From Pseudomonas sp. ACN8 (GTDB taxonomy: Bacteria; Pseudomonadota; Gammaproteobacteria; Pseudomonadales; Pseudomonadaceae), in NCBI RefSeq assembly GCF_002303925.1, contig NZ_MRCS01000018.1, forward strand, positions 1 through 64,000: DNA of 64,000 nucleotides, in the 5' to 3' direction. Under the pieces are notes generated by a model. It did no database searches, was not told where the DNA came from, and worked only from the letters and a program-made list of their open reading frames with translations. Position 1 is the stretch's first letter. Every line of letters begins with the position of its first letter. A program made the position numbers and the translations under genes. Of this stretch, positions 25,425-41,283 are shown one piece after another.

Positions 25425-26586
25425 CGGCAAACCCCAGGCTTCCTTGCTTGACCAGTTCGCACAGCAGGCCGCGACCGTCTTCGTCGCTCAGCCAGTCGCC
25501 AAGGTTGTCGGCGTGCAGTGCGTCGGCAGCGCAGATCATCTTCAGCAGTTCGCGCAGTTTGCCCGGCAGGTAACGGCTCTGGCCGCTGGCGAACAGCAGC
25601 AGGTCGTCATCGACTTCAGACCACGCCAGGCGTGCGCTCGGGTTGCGAATCAGGATCGCGCCTTGCTCCAGGGCGGACATGAAGTCCTCTTCTTCGACGT
25701 CTTCCGGGCCCACCACCAGTTCCGGGTAGCGTGGCTCGGTCATGAACTGGCCGAACCAGGTCAGCAGCAGGCGCTCGTCGCTCATGTGCTCGGCCAGCAG
25801 GCCTTTCAAGCGGTCGAGTGCGTCGCGCTGGATCTGGTGAGGATCGGCAGTCGGCAAGGCGTCGGCGTCGGTGTAGCGTTCTTCGTCCGACAGGAACTGG
25901 CTGAGGAAGTCCGTGAAATGGGTCAGCACTTCAGCAGCGCTCGGTGCACGGAAGCCGACCGAGTAGGTCATGCATTCATCAACGGCAACGCCGCAGTGGG
26001 CCAGGCGCGGTGGCAGGTAGAGCATGTCGCCCGGTTCCAGCACCCATTCATCGGTGGCTTCGAATTCGGAGAGGATGCGCAGGTCGGCATGGGTCAGCAT
26101 CGGGCTCTCGGTGTTGCACATCTGGCCGATCTTCCAGTTGCGCTTGCCGTGGCCTTGCAGCAGGAACACGTCGTAGTTGTCGAAGTGCGGACCAACGCTG
26201 CCACCTGGCGCGGCGTAGCTGATCATCACGTCGTCGATGCGCCAGCTCGGCAGAAAGCGGAAGTTTTCCAGCAGTTCGCTGACTTCCGGGACGAACTGAT
26301 CCACGGCTTGAACCAGCAGGGTCCAGTCAGTTTCAGGCAGCTTGCTGAACTCATCTTCGGCGAACGGGCCGCGACGCAGTTCCCACGGGCGCTCGCCATT
26401 CTCGATGATCAGTCGCGATTCGACTTCTTCTTCCAGCGCCAGGCCGGCCAGTTCGTCGGCGTCGATCGGGCTTTCGAAATCAGGAATCGCCTGACGGATC
26501 AACAGCGGCTTTTTCTGCCAGTAGTCGCGCAGGAATTCCCGTGCCGTGATGCCGCCCAGAAGTTGAAGAGGAATATCAGGATTCAT
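25417..26586 (-). CDS. roxA: Ribosomal protein L16 arginine hydroxylase (JmjC/cupin)
   Basis: 389 aa 2-oxoglutarate/Fe(II) oxygenase of the YcfD/RoxA type. Iron-binding HxD in GPHFDNYDVFLLQGHGKR and a later His in PPRLAHCGVAV. The C-terminal half (about 230-389) is the winged-helix/dimer region typical of full-length YcfD. Hydroxylates an arginine of L16 in E. coli. Start ATG 26586 (MNPDIPL). Same strand as purB but separated from it by a terminator. Confidence 0.92.
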   Translation of the reverse strand: MNPDIPLQLLGGITAREFLRDYWQKKPLLIRQAIPDFESPIDADELAGLALEEEVESRLIIENGERPWELRRGPFAEDEFSKLPETDWTLLVQAVDQFVPEVSELLENFRFLPSWRIDDVMISYAAPGGSVGPHFDNYDVFLLQGHGKRNWKIGQMCNTESPMLTHADLRILSEFEATDEWVLEPGDMLYLPPRLAHCGVAVDECMTYSVGFRAPSAAEVLTHFTDFLSQFLSDEERYTDADALPTADPHQIQRDALDRLKGLLAEHMSDERLLLTWFGQFMTEPRYPELVVGPEDVEEEDFMSALEQGAILIRNPSARLAWSEVDDDLLLFASGQSRYLPGKLRELLKMICAADALHADNLGDWLSDEDGRGLLCELVKQGSLGFADE

Positions 26587-26625
26587 GTGTAACCTATTGA
26601 AAAAATGCACTTTTCAGACGGGAAT

Positions 26626-26649
26626 AAAAACGCCCGGCGCGGCCGGGCG
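26626..26649 (-). terminator. Intrinsic terminator of purB
   Basis: CGCCCGGC-GCG-GCCGGGCG followed on the - strand by TTTTT. Lies between the purB stop and the roxA start. Confidence 0.88.
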
Positions 26650-26672
26650 TCTTAAAAGGGTCTAGCGGTCGA

Positions 26673-28130
<1,458 letters not shown>

Positions 28131-28167
28131 TTACGCGTATTGCTGAGTTCTGTTCTGTCGATGCGGG

Positions 28168-28791
28168 TTATTCGTTACGCATCAAGGGGTAAAGCTCTTT
28201 GAGCAATTTGCGACGGCTGATCACCAGCTGCCAGCGATGACCGCCCAATTGCCGCCACAGGCGCGCCGAACGAATGCCGGCCAGCAGCAGGGCGCGAATT
28301 TTCGAGGCGTTGCTCGGTTGTTGCAGGTTGCGCATGTCACCGTGCACCTGGATGCGTTGGCGCAGGGTGCTCAGGGTGTCCTGGTACAGCGCGCCGCAGG
28401 CGGCGACCACGTTTTCGTGGGCCGGGCCGAAGTGTTCCACCTGGGACTGAATCTGCGGCAGGCGTTTGCCGATCACGTCGAGCATGTCGTTGCGCTTGGC
28501 CAGCTGACGCTCAAGGCCGAGCATGGCCAGGGCGTAGCGCAGCGGCTCGCGCTGCAGGGCGCTCGGGTCGCGTTCGAGGGCGCCGATCAGCGCACGGTAG
28601 CCTTCACGCAGGTTGATGTCGTCGCCGCCATAGACTTCCAGTGTGTCCTTGGGGTCGCGAATCAGCAGGCTGCCGAGCATGCAGGTCAGGCCGGCTTCGT
28701 TGGTCTGGCCGGTCTTGGCGATCCTGTCCACCAGCACCGCGGCGAGAAACACGCCGCCCAGTGCCGTCAGTTGCTCCTGAATCGGGTTCAT
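28168..28791 (-). CDS. hflD: High-frequency lysogenization protein HflD homologue
   Basis: 207 aa, mainly helical, membrane-associated in E. coli, where it binds lambda CII. Its native role is unclear. Start ATG 28791 (MNPIQEQL) overlaps the mnmA stop (ATGA), the same arrangement as mnmA-hflD-purB in E. coli. Confidence 0.92.
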   Translation of the reverse strand: MNPIQEQLTALGGVFLAAVLVDRIAKTGQTNEAGLTCMLGSLLIRDPKDTLEVYGGDDINLREGYRALIGALERDPSALQREPLRYALAMLGLERQLAKRNDMLDVIGKRLPQIQSQVEHFGPAHENVVAACGALYQDTLSTLRQRIQVHGDMRNLQQPSNASKIRALLLAGIRSARLWRQLGGHRWQLVISRRKLLKELYPLMRNE

Positions 28792-29921
28792 TGGGCCTGG
28801 CCCTTGCTCGTCCACGGCTCGGCGACTTCAATCACGCCGCCGCCGAGGCAGATTTCACCGTCGTAGAACACCACGGACTGGCCTGGAGTGACCGCGCGTT
28901 GCGGGTCATCGAAGGTCGCGCGATAACCGGTGGCGGTTTTTTCCAGGATGCACGGCTGGTCGCTCTGGCGATAACGAACCTTGGCGGTCAGCTTGCGTGG
29001 CTGGCTCAGATCGATCGGGTTGACCCAATAGATGTCCGAAGCGAGCAGGGCGCGGGAGAACAGCCACGGGTGATCATTGCCCTGGCCAACGATCAGCTCG
29101 TTGTGTTCCAGGTCCTTGATCAGCACGTACCACGGCTCGTCGCTGGCATCTTTCAGTCCGCCAATGCCCAGGCCCTGGCGCTGGCCGATGGTGTGGTACA
29201 TCAGGCCGTGGTGGCGGCCGATGATTTCACCTTCGGTGGTCTTGATCTCGCCCGGTTGCGCCGGCAGGTACTGCTTGAGGAAGTCGCTGAAGCGGCGTTC
29301 GCCGATAAAGCAGATTCCGGTGGAGTCCTTTTTCTTCGCGGTCGCCAATTCGTATTTCTCGGCAATGGCGCGCACTTGCGGTTTTTCCAGCTCGCCGACC
29401 GGGAACAGAGTCTTGGCGATCTGTTCACCGCCGACGGCGTGCAGGAAGTAGCTCTGGTCCTTGTTCGGGTCCAGGCCCTTGAGCAGTTCGGTGCGGCCAT
29501 CGATGTCGCGGCGACGCACGTAGTGGCCGGTGGCGATCAGGTCGGCGCCCAGCATCATGGCGTAGTCGAGGAACGCCTTGAACTTGATTTCGCGGTTGCA
29601 CAGGATGTCCGGGTTCGGCGTGCGACCGGCCTTGTATTCGGCCAGGAAATGCTCGAACACGTTGTCCCAGTACTCGGCGGCGAAGTTGGCGGTGTGCAGC
29701 TTGATGCCAATCTTGTCGCACACGGCCTGGGCGTCCGCCAGGTCATCCATGGCGGTGCAGTATTCCGTTCCATCGTCTTCTTCCCAGTTCTTCATGAACA
29801 GGCCTTCCACCTCATAACCCTGCTCGATCAGCAGGAGGGCGGAAACGGAAGAGTCCACGCCGCCGGACATGCCGACAATGACGCGCTTCTTTTGTGTGTC
29901 AGAAGGGGCTGGATCACGCAT
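28788..29921 (-). CDS. mnmA: tRNA-specific 2-thiouridylase
   Basis: 377 aa. Installs 2-thiouridine at wobble U34 of tRNA(Lys, Glu, Gln). PP-loop [14 protein letters not shown] near residue 20; catalytic cysteines in [13 protein letters not shown] and [12 protein letters not shown]. Receives persulfide sulfur through the Tus relay, whose tusDCBE genes lie at 51.1-52.5 kb of this window. Coupled to hflD. Confidence 0.96.
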   Translation of the reverse strand: MRDPAPSDTQKKRVIVGMSGGVDSSVSALLLIEQGYEVEGLFMKNWEEDDGTEYCTAMDDLADAQAVCDKIGIKLHTANFAAEYWDNVFEHFLAEYKAGRTPNPDILCNREIKFKAFLDYAMMLGADLIATGHYVRRRDIDGRTELLKGLDPNKDQSYFLHAVGGEQIAKTLFPVGELEKPQVRAIAEKYELATAKKKDSTGICFIGERRFSDFLKQYLPAQPGEIKTTEGEIIGRHHGLMYHTIGQRQGLGIGGLKDASDEPWYVLIKDLEHNELIVGQGNDHPWLFSRALLASDIYWVNPIDLSQPRKLTAKVRYRQSDQPCILEKTATGYRATFDDPQRAVTPGQSVVFYDGEICLGGGVIEVAEPWTSKGQAQ

Positions 29922-29980
29922 AGGGATTCAATGAGTGTCTTGAAAAAGGACGCGATTCTAACAGGCTGGAGCCTGCATGG

Positions 29981-30427
29981 CTAAAGAGAAGGACGGATCA
30001 ATTCGAGGCCGAAGCGTTGACCTGCCAGATAGTCGTCGATGCAGCGGATGATCAGTTCACTGCGCCAGTTGTCGCGCTGCTCGATTAATTCCTCGCGGGT
30101 CAACCACTTGGCGCCGACGATGCCGTCGTCCAGTTGATAATCCGGGTGGTGTTTCAGTGGTTTTGCGATGAAGCAGACCCGCTGGTAGGTCACGCCGTTG
30201 CTCGGGGCGGTGTAGAGGTAAATGCCCAGTACGCCGGTGGGTTCGACGTCCCAGCCGGTTTCCTCCAGTGTTTCGCGCACGGCGGCTTCGGTCAGGGTTT
30301 CGTTCGGGTCCAGGTGGCCGGCAGGTTGATTGAGCACTGCGCGCCCGTGCTTGAGTTCTTCGACCATCAGGAAGCGGCCGTTGTCTTCGACGATGGTGGC
30401 GACGGTGATGTGGGGTTTCCAGTCCAT
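29981..30427 (-). CDS. nudJ: Nudix phosphatase NudJ
   Basis: 148 aa. Complete Nudix box GHLDPNETLTEAAVRETLEE followed by TGW, which binds Mg2+ for pyrophosphate hydrolysis. The E. coli neighbour of mnmA is nudJ (thiamin pyrophosphate/nucleotide phosphatase), so the assignment rests on family plus gene order. Confidence 0.85.
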   Translation of the reverse strand: MDWKPHITVATIVEDNGRFLMVEELKHGRAVLNQPAGHLDPNETLTEAAVRETLEETGWDVEPTGVLGIYLYTAPSNGVTYQRVCFIAKPLKHHPDYQLDDGIVGAKWLTREELIEQRDNWRSELIIRCIDDYLAGQRFGLELIRPSL

Positions 30428-30461
30428 GAGATGTCCTCAAATTCCAAAGTTGAAACACAGT

Positions 30462-30558
30462 CCAATGTAGGAGTGAGCCTGCTCGCGATGGCGGTATGTC
30501 AGTGACATCAATATTGGCTGACATGACGCTATCGCGAGCAGGCTCACTCCTACAATGG
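30462..30558. repeat. REP doublet, spacer class B
   Basis: Forward REP 30464-30489 and reverse REP 30531-30557; spacer GGCGGTATGTCAGTGACATCAA... with a self-complementary core (GTCAG...CTGAC). Fills the gap between nudJ and the idh terminator. Confidence 0.85.
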
Positions 30559-30580
30559 GTTTGTGTGAATTCTGAAAACA

Positions 30581-30607
30581 CAAACCCCGGCACAGGGCCG
30601 GGGTTTG
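30581..30607 (-). terminator. Terminator of idh
   Basis: CAAACCCCGGC-ACAGG-GCCGGGGTTTG stem; on the - strand followed by TGTTTTC. Strong stem, short T-run. Confidence 0.8.
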
Positions 30608-30625
30608 TGATATTCCCTTACAACC

Positions 30626-33345
<2,720 letters not shown>

Positions 33346-34602
33346 ATGGGTTACAAGAAGATTCAGGTTCCAGCCGTCGGCGACAAAATCACCGTCAATG
33401 CAGACCATTCTCTCAATGTTCCTAATAACCCGATCATCCCCTTCATCGAAGGCGACGGCATTGGCGTCGACATCAGCCCGGTCATGATCAAGGTTGTCGA
33501 TGCTGCTGTTAAGAAGGCTTACGGCGGCGAGCGCAAGATTTCCTGGATGGAAGTGTACGCCGGGGAGAAAGCGACTCAGGTTTACGATCAGGACACCTGG
33601 CTGCCTCAGGAAACCCTGGACGCGGTCAAGGATTACGTGGTTTCCATCAAGGGCCCGCTGACCACCCCGGTCGGTGGCGGCATCCGTTCCCTGAACGTGG
33701 CCCTGCGTCAGCAACTCGACCTGTACGTCTGCCTGCGCCCGGTGCGCTGGTTCGAAGGCGTGCCGAGCCCGGTCAAGAAGCCAGGCGATGTCGACATGAC
33801 CATCTTCCGCGAGAACTCCGAAGACATCTACGCCGGCATCGAGTGGAAGGCCGGTACGCCGGAAGCCACCAAGGTCATCAAGTTCCTGAAAGAAGAAATG
33901 GGCGTTACCAAGATCCGTTTCGACGAGAACTGCGGTATCGGCGTCAAGCCGGTGTCCCTGCAAGGCACCAAGCGTCTGGCACGCAAGGCCCTGCAATATG
34001 TGGTCGACAACGATCGCGATTCGCTGACCATCGTGCACAAAGGCAACATCATGAAGTTCACCGAAGGTGCCTTCAAGGAATGGGCCTATGAAGTGGCGGC
34101 CGAAGAGTTCGGCGCGACCCTGCTCGACGGCGGTCCGTGGATGCAGTTCAAGAACCCGAAAACCGGCAAGAACGTCATCGTCAAGGACGCCATCGCTGAC
34201 GCCATGCTTCAGCAGATCCTGCTGCGCCCGGCCGAGTACGATGTGATCGCGACCCTGAACCTGAACGGCGACTACCTCTCCGACGCCCTGGCGGCGGAAG
34301 TGGGCGGTATCGGTATCGCGCCGGGCGCCAACCTGTCCGACACCGTGGCCATGTTCGAAGCCACCCACGGTACGGCACCGAAGTACGCCGGCAAGGACCA
34401 GGTCAACCCGGGTTCGCTGATCCTGTCCGCTGAAATGATGCTGCGCCACATGGGCTGGACCGAAGCGGCCGACCTGATCATCAAGGGCACCAACGGCGCG
34501 ATTTCCGCCAAGACCGTGACCTATGACTTCGAGCGCCTGATGGAAGGTGCCAAGCTGGTGTCGTCGTCCGGCTTCGGTGATGCGCTGATCTCGCACATGT
34601 AA
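33346..34602 (+). CDS. icd: Isocitrate dehydrogenase, dimeric NADP-type
   Basis: 418 aa, E. coli-type Icd of the TCA cycle. Isocitrate-binding loop [14 protein letters not shown] with the serine that AceK phosphorylates in E. coli, [10 protein letters not shown], and the adenine-binding stretch [19 protein letters not shown]. Start ATG 33346 (MGYKKIQVP) after GGAG. Competes with AceA for isocitrate. Confidence 0.97.
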   Translation: MGYKKIQVPAVGDKITVNADHSLNVPNNPIIPFIEGDGIGVDISPVMIKVVDAAVKKAYGGERKISWMEVYAGEKATQVYDQDTWLPQETLDAVKDYVVSIKGPLTTPVGGGIRSLNVALRQQLDLYVCLRPVRWFEGVPSPVKKPGDVDMTIFRENSEDIYAGIEWKAGTPEATKVIKFLKEEMGVTKIRFDENCGIGVKPVSLQGTKRLARKALQYVVDNDRDSLTIVHKGNIMKFTEGAFKEWAYEVAAEEFGATLLDGGPWMQFKNPKTGKNVIVKDAIADAMLQQILLRPAEYDVIATLNLNGDYLSDALAAEVGGIGIAPGANLSDTVAMFEATHGTAPKYAGKDQVNPGSLILSAEMMLRHMGWTEAADLIIKGTNGAISAKTVTYDFERLMEGAKLVSSSGFGDALISHM

Positions 34603-34622
34603 GAAAACGCAGGCACACAAAA

Positions 34623-34660
34623 ACCGCCTGGTTCAAGAGCTTGAATCAGGCGGTTTTTTT
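34623..34660 (+). terminator. Intrinsic terminator of icd
   Basis: ACCGCCTG...CAGGCGGT stem, with an inner TTCAAG/CTTGAA extension, then TTTTTTT. Confidence 0.92.
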
Positions 34661-34682
34661 ATGACTGGTTGACGCTGCGGTG

Positions 34683-34937
34683 TTAAACCTCAACGGTCTC
34701 TTCAGTTGTGGGTGTCGTGGCTTTCGAGGTATCTACCGGGTTGCCGATGTTGACCGCGTGCAGGCCTTTGGGGCCCTGGATGATATCGAATACGACAGCT
34801 TGCCCGGCTTTCAGGGTTTTATAACCATCCATTTTAATGGCTGAGTAATGGGCAAACAGATCTTCTGTCTTGCCTTCCTCGTTGATGAATCCGTAACCCT
34901 TGGCATTGTTGAACCACTTCACCTTGCCGACAGCCAT
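34683..34937 (-). CDS. cspD: Cold-shock domain protein CspD
   Basis: 84 aa single cold-shock domain: RNP1 KGYGFI and RNP2 LFAHYS are present, followed by a short Thr/Glu-rich tail. CspD of E. coli inhibits replication in stationary phase. Start ATG 34937 follows GAGGGAG by eight bases. Divergent from clpS, the conserved arrangement. The leader carries a small ACTCCA/TGGAGT hairpin (34959-34974). Confidence 0.92.
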   Translation of the reverse strand: MAVGKVKWFNNAKGYGFINEEGKTEDLFAHYSAIKMDGYKTLKAGQAVVFDIIQGPKGLHAVNIGNPVDTSKATTPTTEETVEV

Positions 34938-35053
34938 ACCCAACTCCCTCTGCAACAGACTCCATCACTGGAGTATCATCCAGTACATCCGCAGTCGAAT
35001 CTGTAAATAAGATTGACTCCGCGGACCTTTTTTACCCACTGTGGGCTCTATTG

Positions 35054-35081
35054 GTTGTAACACCCTTTTGCCGATAGTCAA
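35054..35081 (-). promoter_or_regulatory. Possible cspD promoter
   Basis: Reading leftward, TTGACT (35081-35076), 16 bases, TACAAC (35059-35054). Would give a leader of about 110 bases, common for csp genes. Boxes match consensus at 5/6 and 4/6. Confidence 0.3.
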
Positions 35082-35161
35082 GCTGACTCGGCAGTCGGAG
35101 TTGAAAACGCTGATAGCCGCCCCCACCACTGTATTTGAACAACTGACGAACCTTTCTTTCC

Positions 35162-35524
35162 ATGCATGCAATCAGCCAGATTCGACTAACATTCAATCAG
35201 GATCGCCCTGATTTACACGACGACGATTCCGCAGGCATTGCTGTTCAGGAGGCAAAGCCTGCACTACAGGCGCCGCCGATGTACAAGGTGGTTTTGTTCA
35301 ACGATGACTACACACCGATGGATTTCGTCGTCGAAGTGCTCGAGGTGTTTTTTAACCTGAATCGCGAGCTGGCGACCAAGGTCATGCTGGCCGTCCACAC
35401 AGAAGGGCGGGCAGTATGTGGAGTGTTTACCCGTGACATCGCCGAGACCAAGGCCATGCAGGTCAACCAGTACGCCAGGGAAAGCCAGCATCCGCTACTC
35501 TGTGAAATCGAGAAGGACGGTTAA
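35162..35524 (+). CDS. clpS: ClpS N-degron adaptor
   Basis: 120 aa. Binds N-degron residues and delivers substrates to ClpAP. Core [18 protein letters not shown] forms the hydrophobic pocket; [15 protein letters not shown] follows. Flexible N-terminal tail of about 38 residues. 30 bases upstream of clpA in the same operon. Confidence 0.97.
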   Translation: MHAISQIRLTFNQDRPDLHDDDSAGIAVQEAKPALQAPPMYKVVLFNDDYTPMDFVVEVLEVFFNLNRELATKVMLAVHTEGRAVCGVFTRDIAETKAMQVNQYARESQHPLLCEIEKDG

Positions 35525-35554
35525 TCGCCGACCACTTGGGTATGAGGTGAAGCT

Positions 35555-37825
35555 ATGTTAAACCGCGAGCTCGAAGTCACCCTCAATCTTGCCTTCAAGG
35601 AAGCTCGTTCGAAGCGTCATGAGTTCATGACCGTCGAACACCTCCTGCTGGCCCTATTGGACAATGAGGCTGCCGCCACCGTTCTGCGTGCGTGCGGCGC
35701 AAACCTCGACAAACTCAAGCATGACCTGCAGGAGTTCATCGACTCCACCACGCCATTGATCCCTGTTCATGACGAGGATCGCGAAACCCAGCCAACCCTG
35801 GGCTTCCAGCGTGTACTGCAACGTGCTGTGTTTCACGTACAGAGCTCGGGCAAACGCGAAGTGACTGGCGCCAACGTGCTGGTCGCGATCTTCAGTGAGC
35901 AAGAGAGTCAGGCGGTGTTCCTGCTGAAACAGCAGAGCGTTGCCCGTATAGATGTCGTCAACTACATCGCCCATGGCATTTCCAAGGTGCCGGGGCATGG
36001 CGATCACTCTGAAGGTGAGCAAGATATGCAGGACGACGAGGGCGGTGAGTCTTCTTCCTCAGGTAATCCTCTGGATGCTTATGCCAGTAACCTCAACGAA
36101 CTCGCGCGCCAGGGTCGCATCGATCCGCTGGTAGGTCGTGAGCTGGAGGTCGAGCGCGTCGCGCAGATCCTGGCGCGTCGTCGCAAAAACAATCCGCTGC
36201 TGGTAGGCGAGGCGGGCGTGGGTAAAACCGCGATTGCCGAAGGCCTGGCCAAGCGCATTGTCGACAACCAGGTGCCGGACCTGCTGGCCAACAGCGTGGT
36301 TTACTCCCTCGACCTGGGTGCCTTGCTGGCCGGTACCAAATACCGTGGCGATTTCGAGAAGCGCTTCAAGGCGTTGCTCAATGAGCTGAAAAAACGTCCG
36401 CAGGCGATCCTGTTCATCGACGAGATCCACACCATCATTGGTGCGGGCGCCGCGTCCGGTGGCGTCATGGATGCCTCGAACCTGCTCAAGCCGTTGCTGT
36501 CGTCCGGTGATATCCGTTGCATCGGCTCCACAACGTTCCAGGAGTTCCGCGGCATCTTCGAGAAGGACCGTGCCTTGGCCCGGCGCTTCCAGAAGGTCGA
36601 TGTGTCGGAGCCTTCGGTGGAAGACACCATTGGCATTCTGCGCGGTCTGAAGGGGCGTTTCGAAAGCCATCACAATATCGAATACAGCGATGAAGCCCTG
36701 CGCGCGGCTGCCGAACTGGCTTCGCGTTACATCAATGATCGACACATGCCGGACAAGGCCATCGACGTCATCGACGAGGCGGGTGCCTACCAGCGCCTGC
36801 AACCGGTCGAGAAGCGTGTGAAGCGCATCGAAGTGCCGCAAGTCGAGGACATCGTCGCGAAAATCGCGCGGATTCCGCCAAAACACGTCACCAGTTCCGA
36901 CAAGGAGCTGCTGCGTAACCTCGAGCGTGACCTGAAGTTGACCGTGTTTGGTCAGGATGCCGCGATCGACTCGCTGGCAACCGCGATCAAGCTGTCCCGT
37001 GCCGGCCTCAAGTCCCCTGACAAGCCTGTGGGTTCGTTCCTGTTCGCAGGGCCTACCGGTGTCGGTAAAACCGAAGCGGCGCGTCAGCTGGCCAAGGCGT
37101 TGGGTGTCGAGCTGATTCGTTTCGACATGTCCGAGTACATGGAACGCCACACTGTATCGCGTCTGATCGGTGCGCCTCCAGGTTATGTCGGGTTCGATCA
37201 GGGCGGTCTGCTGACCGAAGCCATCACCAAGCAGCCACACTGCGTGCTGTTGCTCGATGAGATCGAGAAGGCGCATCCGGAAGTCTTCAACCTGCTGCTG
37301 CAGGTGATGGACCATGGTACGTTGACCGATAACAACGGGCGCAAGGCGGATTTCCGTAACGTGATCGTCATCATGACGACCAACGCCGGCGCCGAGACCG
37401 CAGCACGCGCTTCGATCGGTTTCACCTATCAGGATCACTCGTCCGATGCGATGGAAGTGATCAAGAAGAGCTTCACGCCGGAGTTCCGCAACCGTCTGGA
37501 CACCATCATCCAGTTTGGTCGCCTCAGTCATGAGGTCATCAAGAGCGTGGTGGACAAGTTCCTTACCGAGCTTCAGGCGCAGCTGGAAGACAAGCGTGTG
37601 TTGCTGGAGGTCACCGATGCAGCCCGCAACTGGCTGGCCGAAGGTGGCTACGATGCGGCGATGGGTGCTCGTCCAATGGCTCGCCTGATCCAGGACAAGA
37701 TCAAGCGTCCGCTGGCGGAGGAGATTCTCTTTGGCGAACTGGCCGAGCATGGCGGTGTGGTACACATCGACATCAAGGACGGCGAGCTGACCTTCGAGTT
37801 CGAGACCACGGCCGAGATGGCCTGA
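35555..37825 (+). CDS. clpA: ATP-dependent protease ATPase ClpA
   Basis: 756 aa hexameric AAA+ unfoldase for ClpP. N-domain (1-145), acidic linker [14 protein letters not shown]1 Walker A GEAGVGKT with FIDEIHT, AAA2 Walker A GPTGVGKT with [12 protein letters not shown]. The acidic/Ser linker is slightly longer than in E. coli. Receives cargo from ClpS. Confidence 0.97.
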   Translation: MLNRELEVTLNLAFKEARSKRHEFMTVEHLLLALLDNEAAATVLRACGANLDKLKHDLQEFIDSTTPLIPVHDEDRETQPTLGFQRVLQRAVFHVQSSGKREVTGANVLVAIFSEQESQAVFLLKQQSVARIDVVNYIAHGISKVPGHGDHSEGEQDMQDDEGGESSSSGNPLDAYASNLNELARQGRIDPLVGRELEVERVAQILARRRKNNPLLVGEAGVGKTAIAEGLAKRIVDNQVPDLLANSVVYSLDLGALLAGTKYRGDFEKRFKALLNELKKRPQAILFIDEIHTIIGAGAASGGVMDASNLLKPLLSSGDIRCIGSTTFQEFRGIFEKDRALARRFQKVDVSEPSVEDTIGILRGLKGRFESHHNIEYSDEALRAAAELASRYINDRHMPDKAIDVIDEAGAYQRLQPVEKRVKRIEVPQVEDIVAKIARIPPKHVTSSDKELLRNLERDLKLTVFGQDAAIDSLATAIKLSRAGLKSPDKPVGSFLFAGPTGVGKTEAARQLAKALGVELIRFDMSEYMERHTVSRLIGAPPGYVGFDQGGLLTEAITKQPHCVLLLDEIEKAHPEVFNLLLQVMDHGTLTDNNGRKADFRNVIVIMTTNAGAETAARASIGFTYQDHSSDAMEVIKKSFTPEFRNRLDTIIQFGRLSHEVIKSVVDKFLTELQAQLEDKRVLLEVTDAARNWLAEGGYDAAMGARPMARLIQDKIKRPLAEEILFGELAEHGGVVHIDIKDGELTFEFETTAEMA

Positions 37826-37841
37826 CGTTCAGAAGCAAAAC

Positions 37842-37867
37842 AAAAAGGCGCCGGGAGGCGCCTTTTT
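37842..37867 (+). terminator. Intrinsic terminator of clpSA
   Basis: AAAAAGGCGCC-GGGA-GGCGCCTTTTT, 16 bases after the clpA stop; nearly symmetric, so it could act in both directions. Confidence 0.92.
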
Positions 37868-37893
37868 GTTGTCTTGAAGAAATGCGTCGAACC

Positions 37894-37984
37894 CCTGTGG
37901 GAGCGAGCCTGCTCGCGATTGGATCTGGTAGTCGCTGCTTCATTGGCTGACCCACCGCTTTCGCGAGCAGGCTCGCTCCCACAT
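37894..37984. repeat. REP doublet (GTGGGAGCGAGC variant)
   Basis: Forward REP 37894-37919 and reverse REP 37960-37984 with GTGGGAG/CTCCCAC instead of GTAGGAG/CTCCTAC, so both halves changed together. Lies between the clpA and infA terminators. Confidence 0.85.
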
Positions 37985-38017
37985 TGAAGTTGCGGTGAGC
38001 TTCAAATCGCAGACAAA

Positions 38018-38043
38018 CAAAAACGCCCGGCATGAGCCGGGCG
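38018..38043 (-). terminator. Intrinsic terminator downstream of infA
   Basis: CGCCCGG-CATGA-G-CCGGGCG stem, followed on the - strand by TTTTTGTTT. A REP doublet separates it from the infA stop. Confidence 0.85.
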
Positions 38044-38080
38044 TCTTGTATTGACTTGCATAGCGAGTGGACTCTATCTC

Positions 38081-38179
38081 TGTAGGAGCGAGCTTGCTCG
38101 CGATGTTCGTCAATGATGATGCGGGGACTCTGACTTGACGCGGTGCCCTCAGGTTTTTCGCGAGCAAGCTCGCTCCTAC
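38081..38179. repeat. REP doublet, spacer class A, abutting infA
   Basis: Forward REP 38081-38104, reverse REP 38157-38179; spacer GTTCGTCAATGATGATGCG. The doublet ends one base before the infA stop codon, so it is part of the infA 3' UTR. Confidence 0.85.
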
Positions 38180-38180
38180 C

Positions 38181-38399
38181 TTAGCGGGCGCGGTAAGTGA
38201 TGCGCCCTTTGCTCAAGTCATAGGGAGTCAGCTCTACGCGCACTTTGTCGCCGGTAAGAATACGGATGTAGTTCTTGCGCATCTTGCCGGAGATGTGCGC
38301 GGTTACGACGTGCCCATTTTCCAACTCCACACGAAACATGGTGTTGGGCAGGGTGTCGACGACAGTGCCTTCCATTTCGAAGCTGTCTTCTTTCGACAT
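38181..38399 (-). CDS. infA: Translation initiation factor IF-1
   Basis: 72 aa OB-fold, full length. Start ATG 38399 ([11 protein letters not shown]). Binds the ribosomal A site with IF-2 and IF-3. Downstream of bpt on the same strand. Essential gene. Confidence 0.97.
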
Positions 38400-38510
38400 G
38401 CAGTAAAGCCCTCGGTGTCCAATGAATGGCCCGGTGCAACTGCGCCAGGCAAAAGCGGCGTGCATTGTGCCCGAAAAGTGGGGTTTAAGCCAAGGGGTTT
38501 AGGGCCTGCT

Positions 38511-39218
38511 CTAGTTTAGAACCACCCAGCGCTGATTAATCAGCAACTCAATAGGGCGATATTGAGTCTTGTAGTTCATTTTTTTGCAGTTTTTGATCCA
38601 GTAGCCGAGGTAGACCGCCTCCAGTCCCAGCCGCCTGGCCTCGGCGATTTGCCAGAGAATCGCATAGCGCCCAAGGCTGCGGCGCTCTTCAGCCGGTTCG
38701 TAGAAGGTGTAGACCGCCGAAAGACCGTTCGGCAGTAAATCGGTCACGGCGACGGCCAGCAGCCGGCCGTTCAGGCGAAACTCATAAAATCTTGAAAACG
38801 GCAGGTCCCGCACCAGGAATGTCGAAAACTGGTCGCGACTCGGCGGGTACATGTCGCCATCGGCGTGACGCTGTTCGATATAGCGCTGGTAAAGGTCGAA
38901 GTACTCTTCGTTGAAGCCGGGCCTGGCCGGACGCACCTGCAAATCCGTGTTGCGCTTGAAGATGCGTTTCTGCTGCCGGTTGGGCGTGAACTGCCCCACG
39001 GGAATGCGCGCCGGAACGCAGGCATTGCAATTCTGGCAATGCGGCCGGTAGAGATGGTCGCCACTGCGACGAAACCCCATCTCCGACAGGTCTGCGTAGA
39101 CATGCACATCCATGGGCTGACTAGGGTCGAGGAACAGGGTTGTGGCCTGCTCCTCGGGCAGATAACTGCAAGAGTGCGGCTGAGTGGCATAGAACTTCAA
39201 ACGCGCCAACTCGGTCAT
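38511..39218 (-). CDS. bpt: Leucyl-tRNA:protein transferase Bpt (ATE-like)
   Basis: 235 aa. Transfers Leu to N-terminal Asp/Glu of proteins, creating N-degrons for ClpS. Cysteine-rich N-terminal motif [10 protein letters not shown] (metal-binding type), C-terminal [20 protein letters not shown]. Start ATG 39218 (MTELARLKF). Immediately downstream of aat. Confidence 0.94.
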   Translation of the reverse strand: MTELARLKFYATQPHSCSYLPEEQATTLFLDPSQPMDVHVYADLSEMGFRRSGDHLYRPHCQNCNACVPARIPVGQFTPNRQQKRIFKRNTDLQVRPARPGFNEEYFDLYQRYIEQRHADGDMYPPSRDQFSTFLVRDLPFSRFYEFRLNGRLLAVAVTDLLPNGLSAVYTFYEPAEERRSLGRYAILWQIAEARRLGLEAVYLGYWIKNCKKMNYKTQYRPIELLINQRWVVLN

Positions 39219-39274
39219 GATCAACCCTCGGATAGTGCTTTTGAATAAGTGTAAGCCACACGGGCAAAAGTCGC

Positions 39275-39955
39275 TCAGCAAACCCAGGTGGCGGTGTTGG
39301 GTTGGTCCAGGTGCTGCGCAAGGTAATTGGCAAACTCGCGGCGCGCAATCGCCCGGGCGCCCAGACTGTGCAGGTGGTCGGTGGGCATCTGGCAGTCGAT
39401 CAACACGAACCCCGAGTCTTTCAGATGCCGGACCAGTGTGGCAAAGCCGAATTTCGAGGCGTTGTCGGCAAGGCTGAACATGGACTCGCCGAAAAACAGC
39501 TGGCCCATTGCCAGGCCATATAACCCACCGACCAGTTCGTCCCCGTCCCACACTTCCACCGAGTGCGCATGCCCGCGCCTGTGCAGTTCGATGTAAGCGT
39601 CCTGCATGGCCTCGGTGATCCAGGTGCCGTCAGCATATTCCCGAGGGGCTGCACAGGCACGGATGACGGCGGCGAAGTCCTGGTCAAAGGTCACTTGATA
39701 GCGTTGCTGACGCAGCAGTTTGTTCAGGCTGCGCGAGACGTGCAATTCGTCGGGAAACAGAACCGTGCGTGGGTCCGGCGACCACCAGAGGATCGGCTGG
39801 CCTTCGGAAAACCAGGGGAAGCAACCGTGGCGATAAGCCGAGATCAGCCGATCGGCGGACAGGTCGCCCCCGGCAGCCAGAAGCCCGTTGGGGTCGCGCA
39901 TGGCCTTTTCCAGCGGTGGGAAATGCAAGGTGTTGCGTTGTAACCAAGTCAGCAT
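39275..39955 (-). CDS. aat: Leucyl/phenylalanyl-tRNA:protein transferase
   Basis: 226 aa. Adds Leu or Phe to N-terminal Lys/Arg/Met. Conserved [26 protein letters not shown] and FGESMFS. Start ATG 39955 (MLTWLQ) is the family start; an ATG 17 codons upstream (40006) is possible but the added residues look non-conserved. Together with bpt, clpS and clpA this completes the bacterial N-degron pathway. Confidence 0.95.
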   Translation of the reverse strand: MLTWLQRNTLHFPPLEKAMRDPNGLLAAGGDLSADRLISAYRHGCFPWFSEGQPILWWSPDPRTVLFPDELHVSRSLNKLLRQQRYQVTFDQDFAAVIRACAAPREYADGTWITEAMQDAYIELHRRGHAHSVEVWDGDELVGGLYGLAMGQLFFGESMFSLADNASKFGFATLVRHLKDSGFVLIDCQMPTDHLHSLGARAIARREFANYLAQHLDQPNTATWVC

Positions 39956-40017
39956 GGCATCCGGGCTTGCAGAAGGGGAGGGCAGTGGCGGGTTTTGGCC
40001 CGCCATAAAGTTTGCCT

Positions 40018-41283
<1,266 letters not shown>

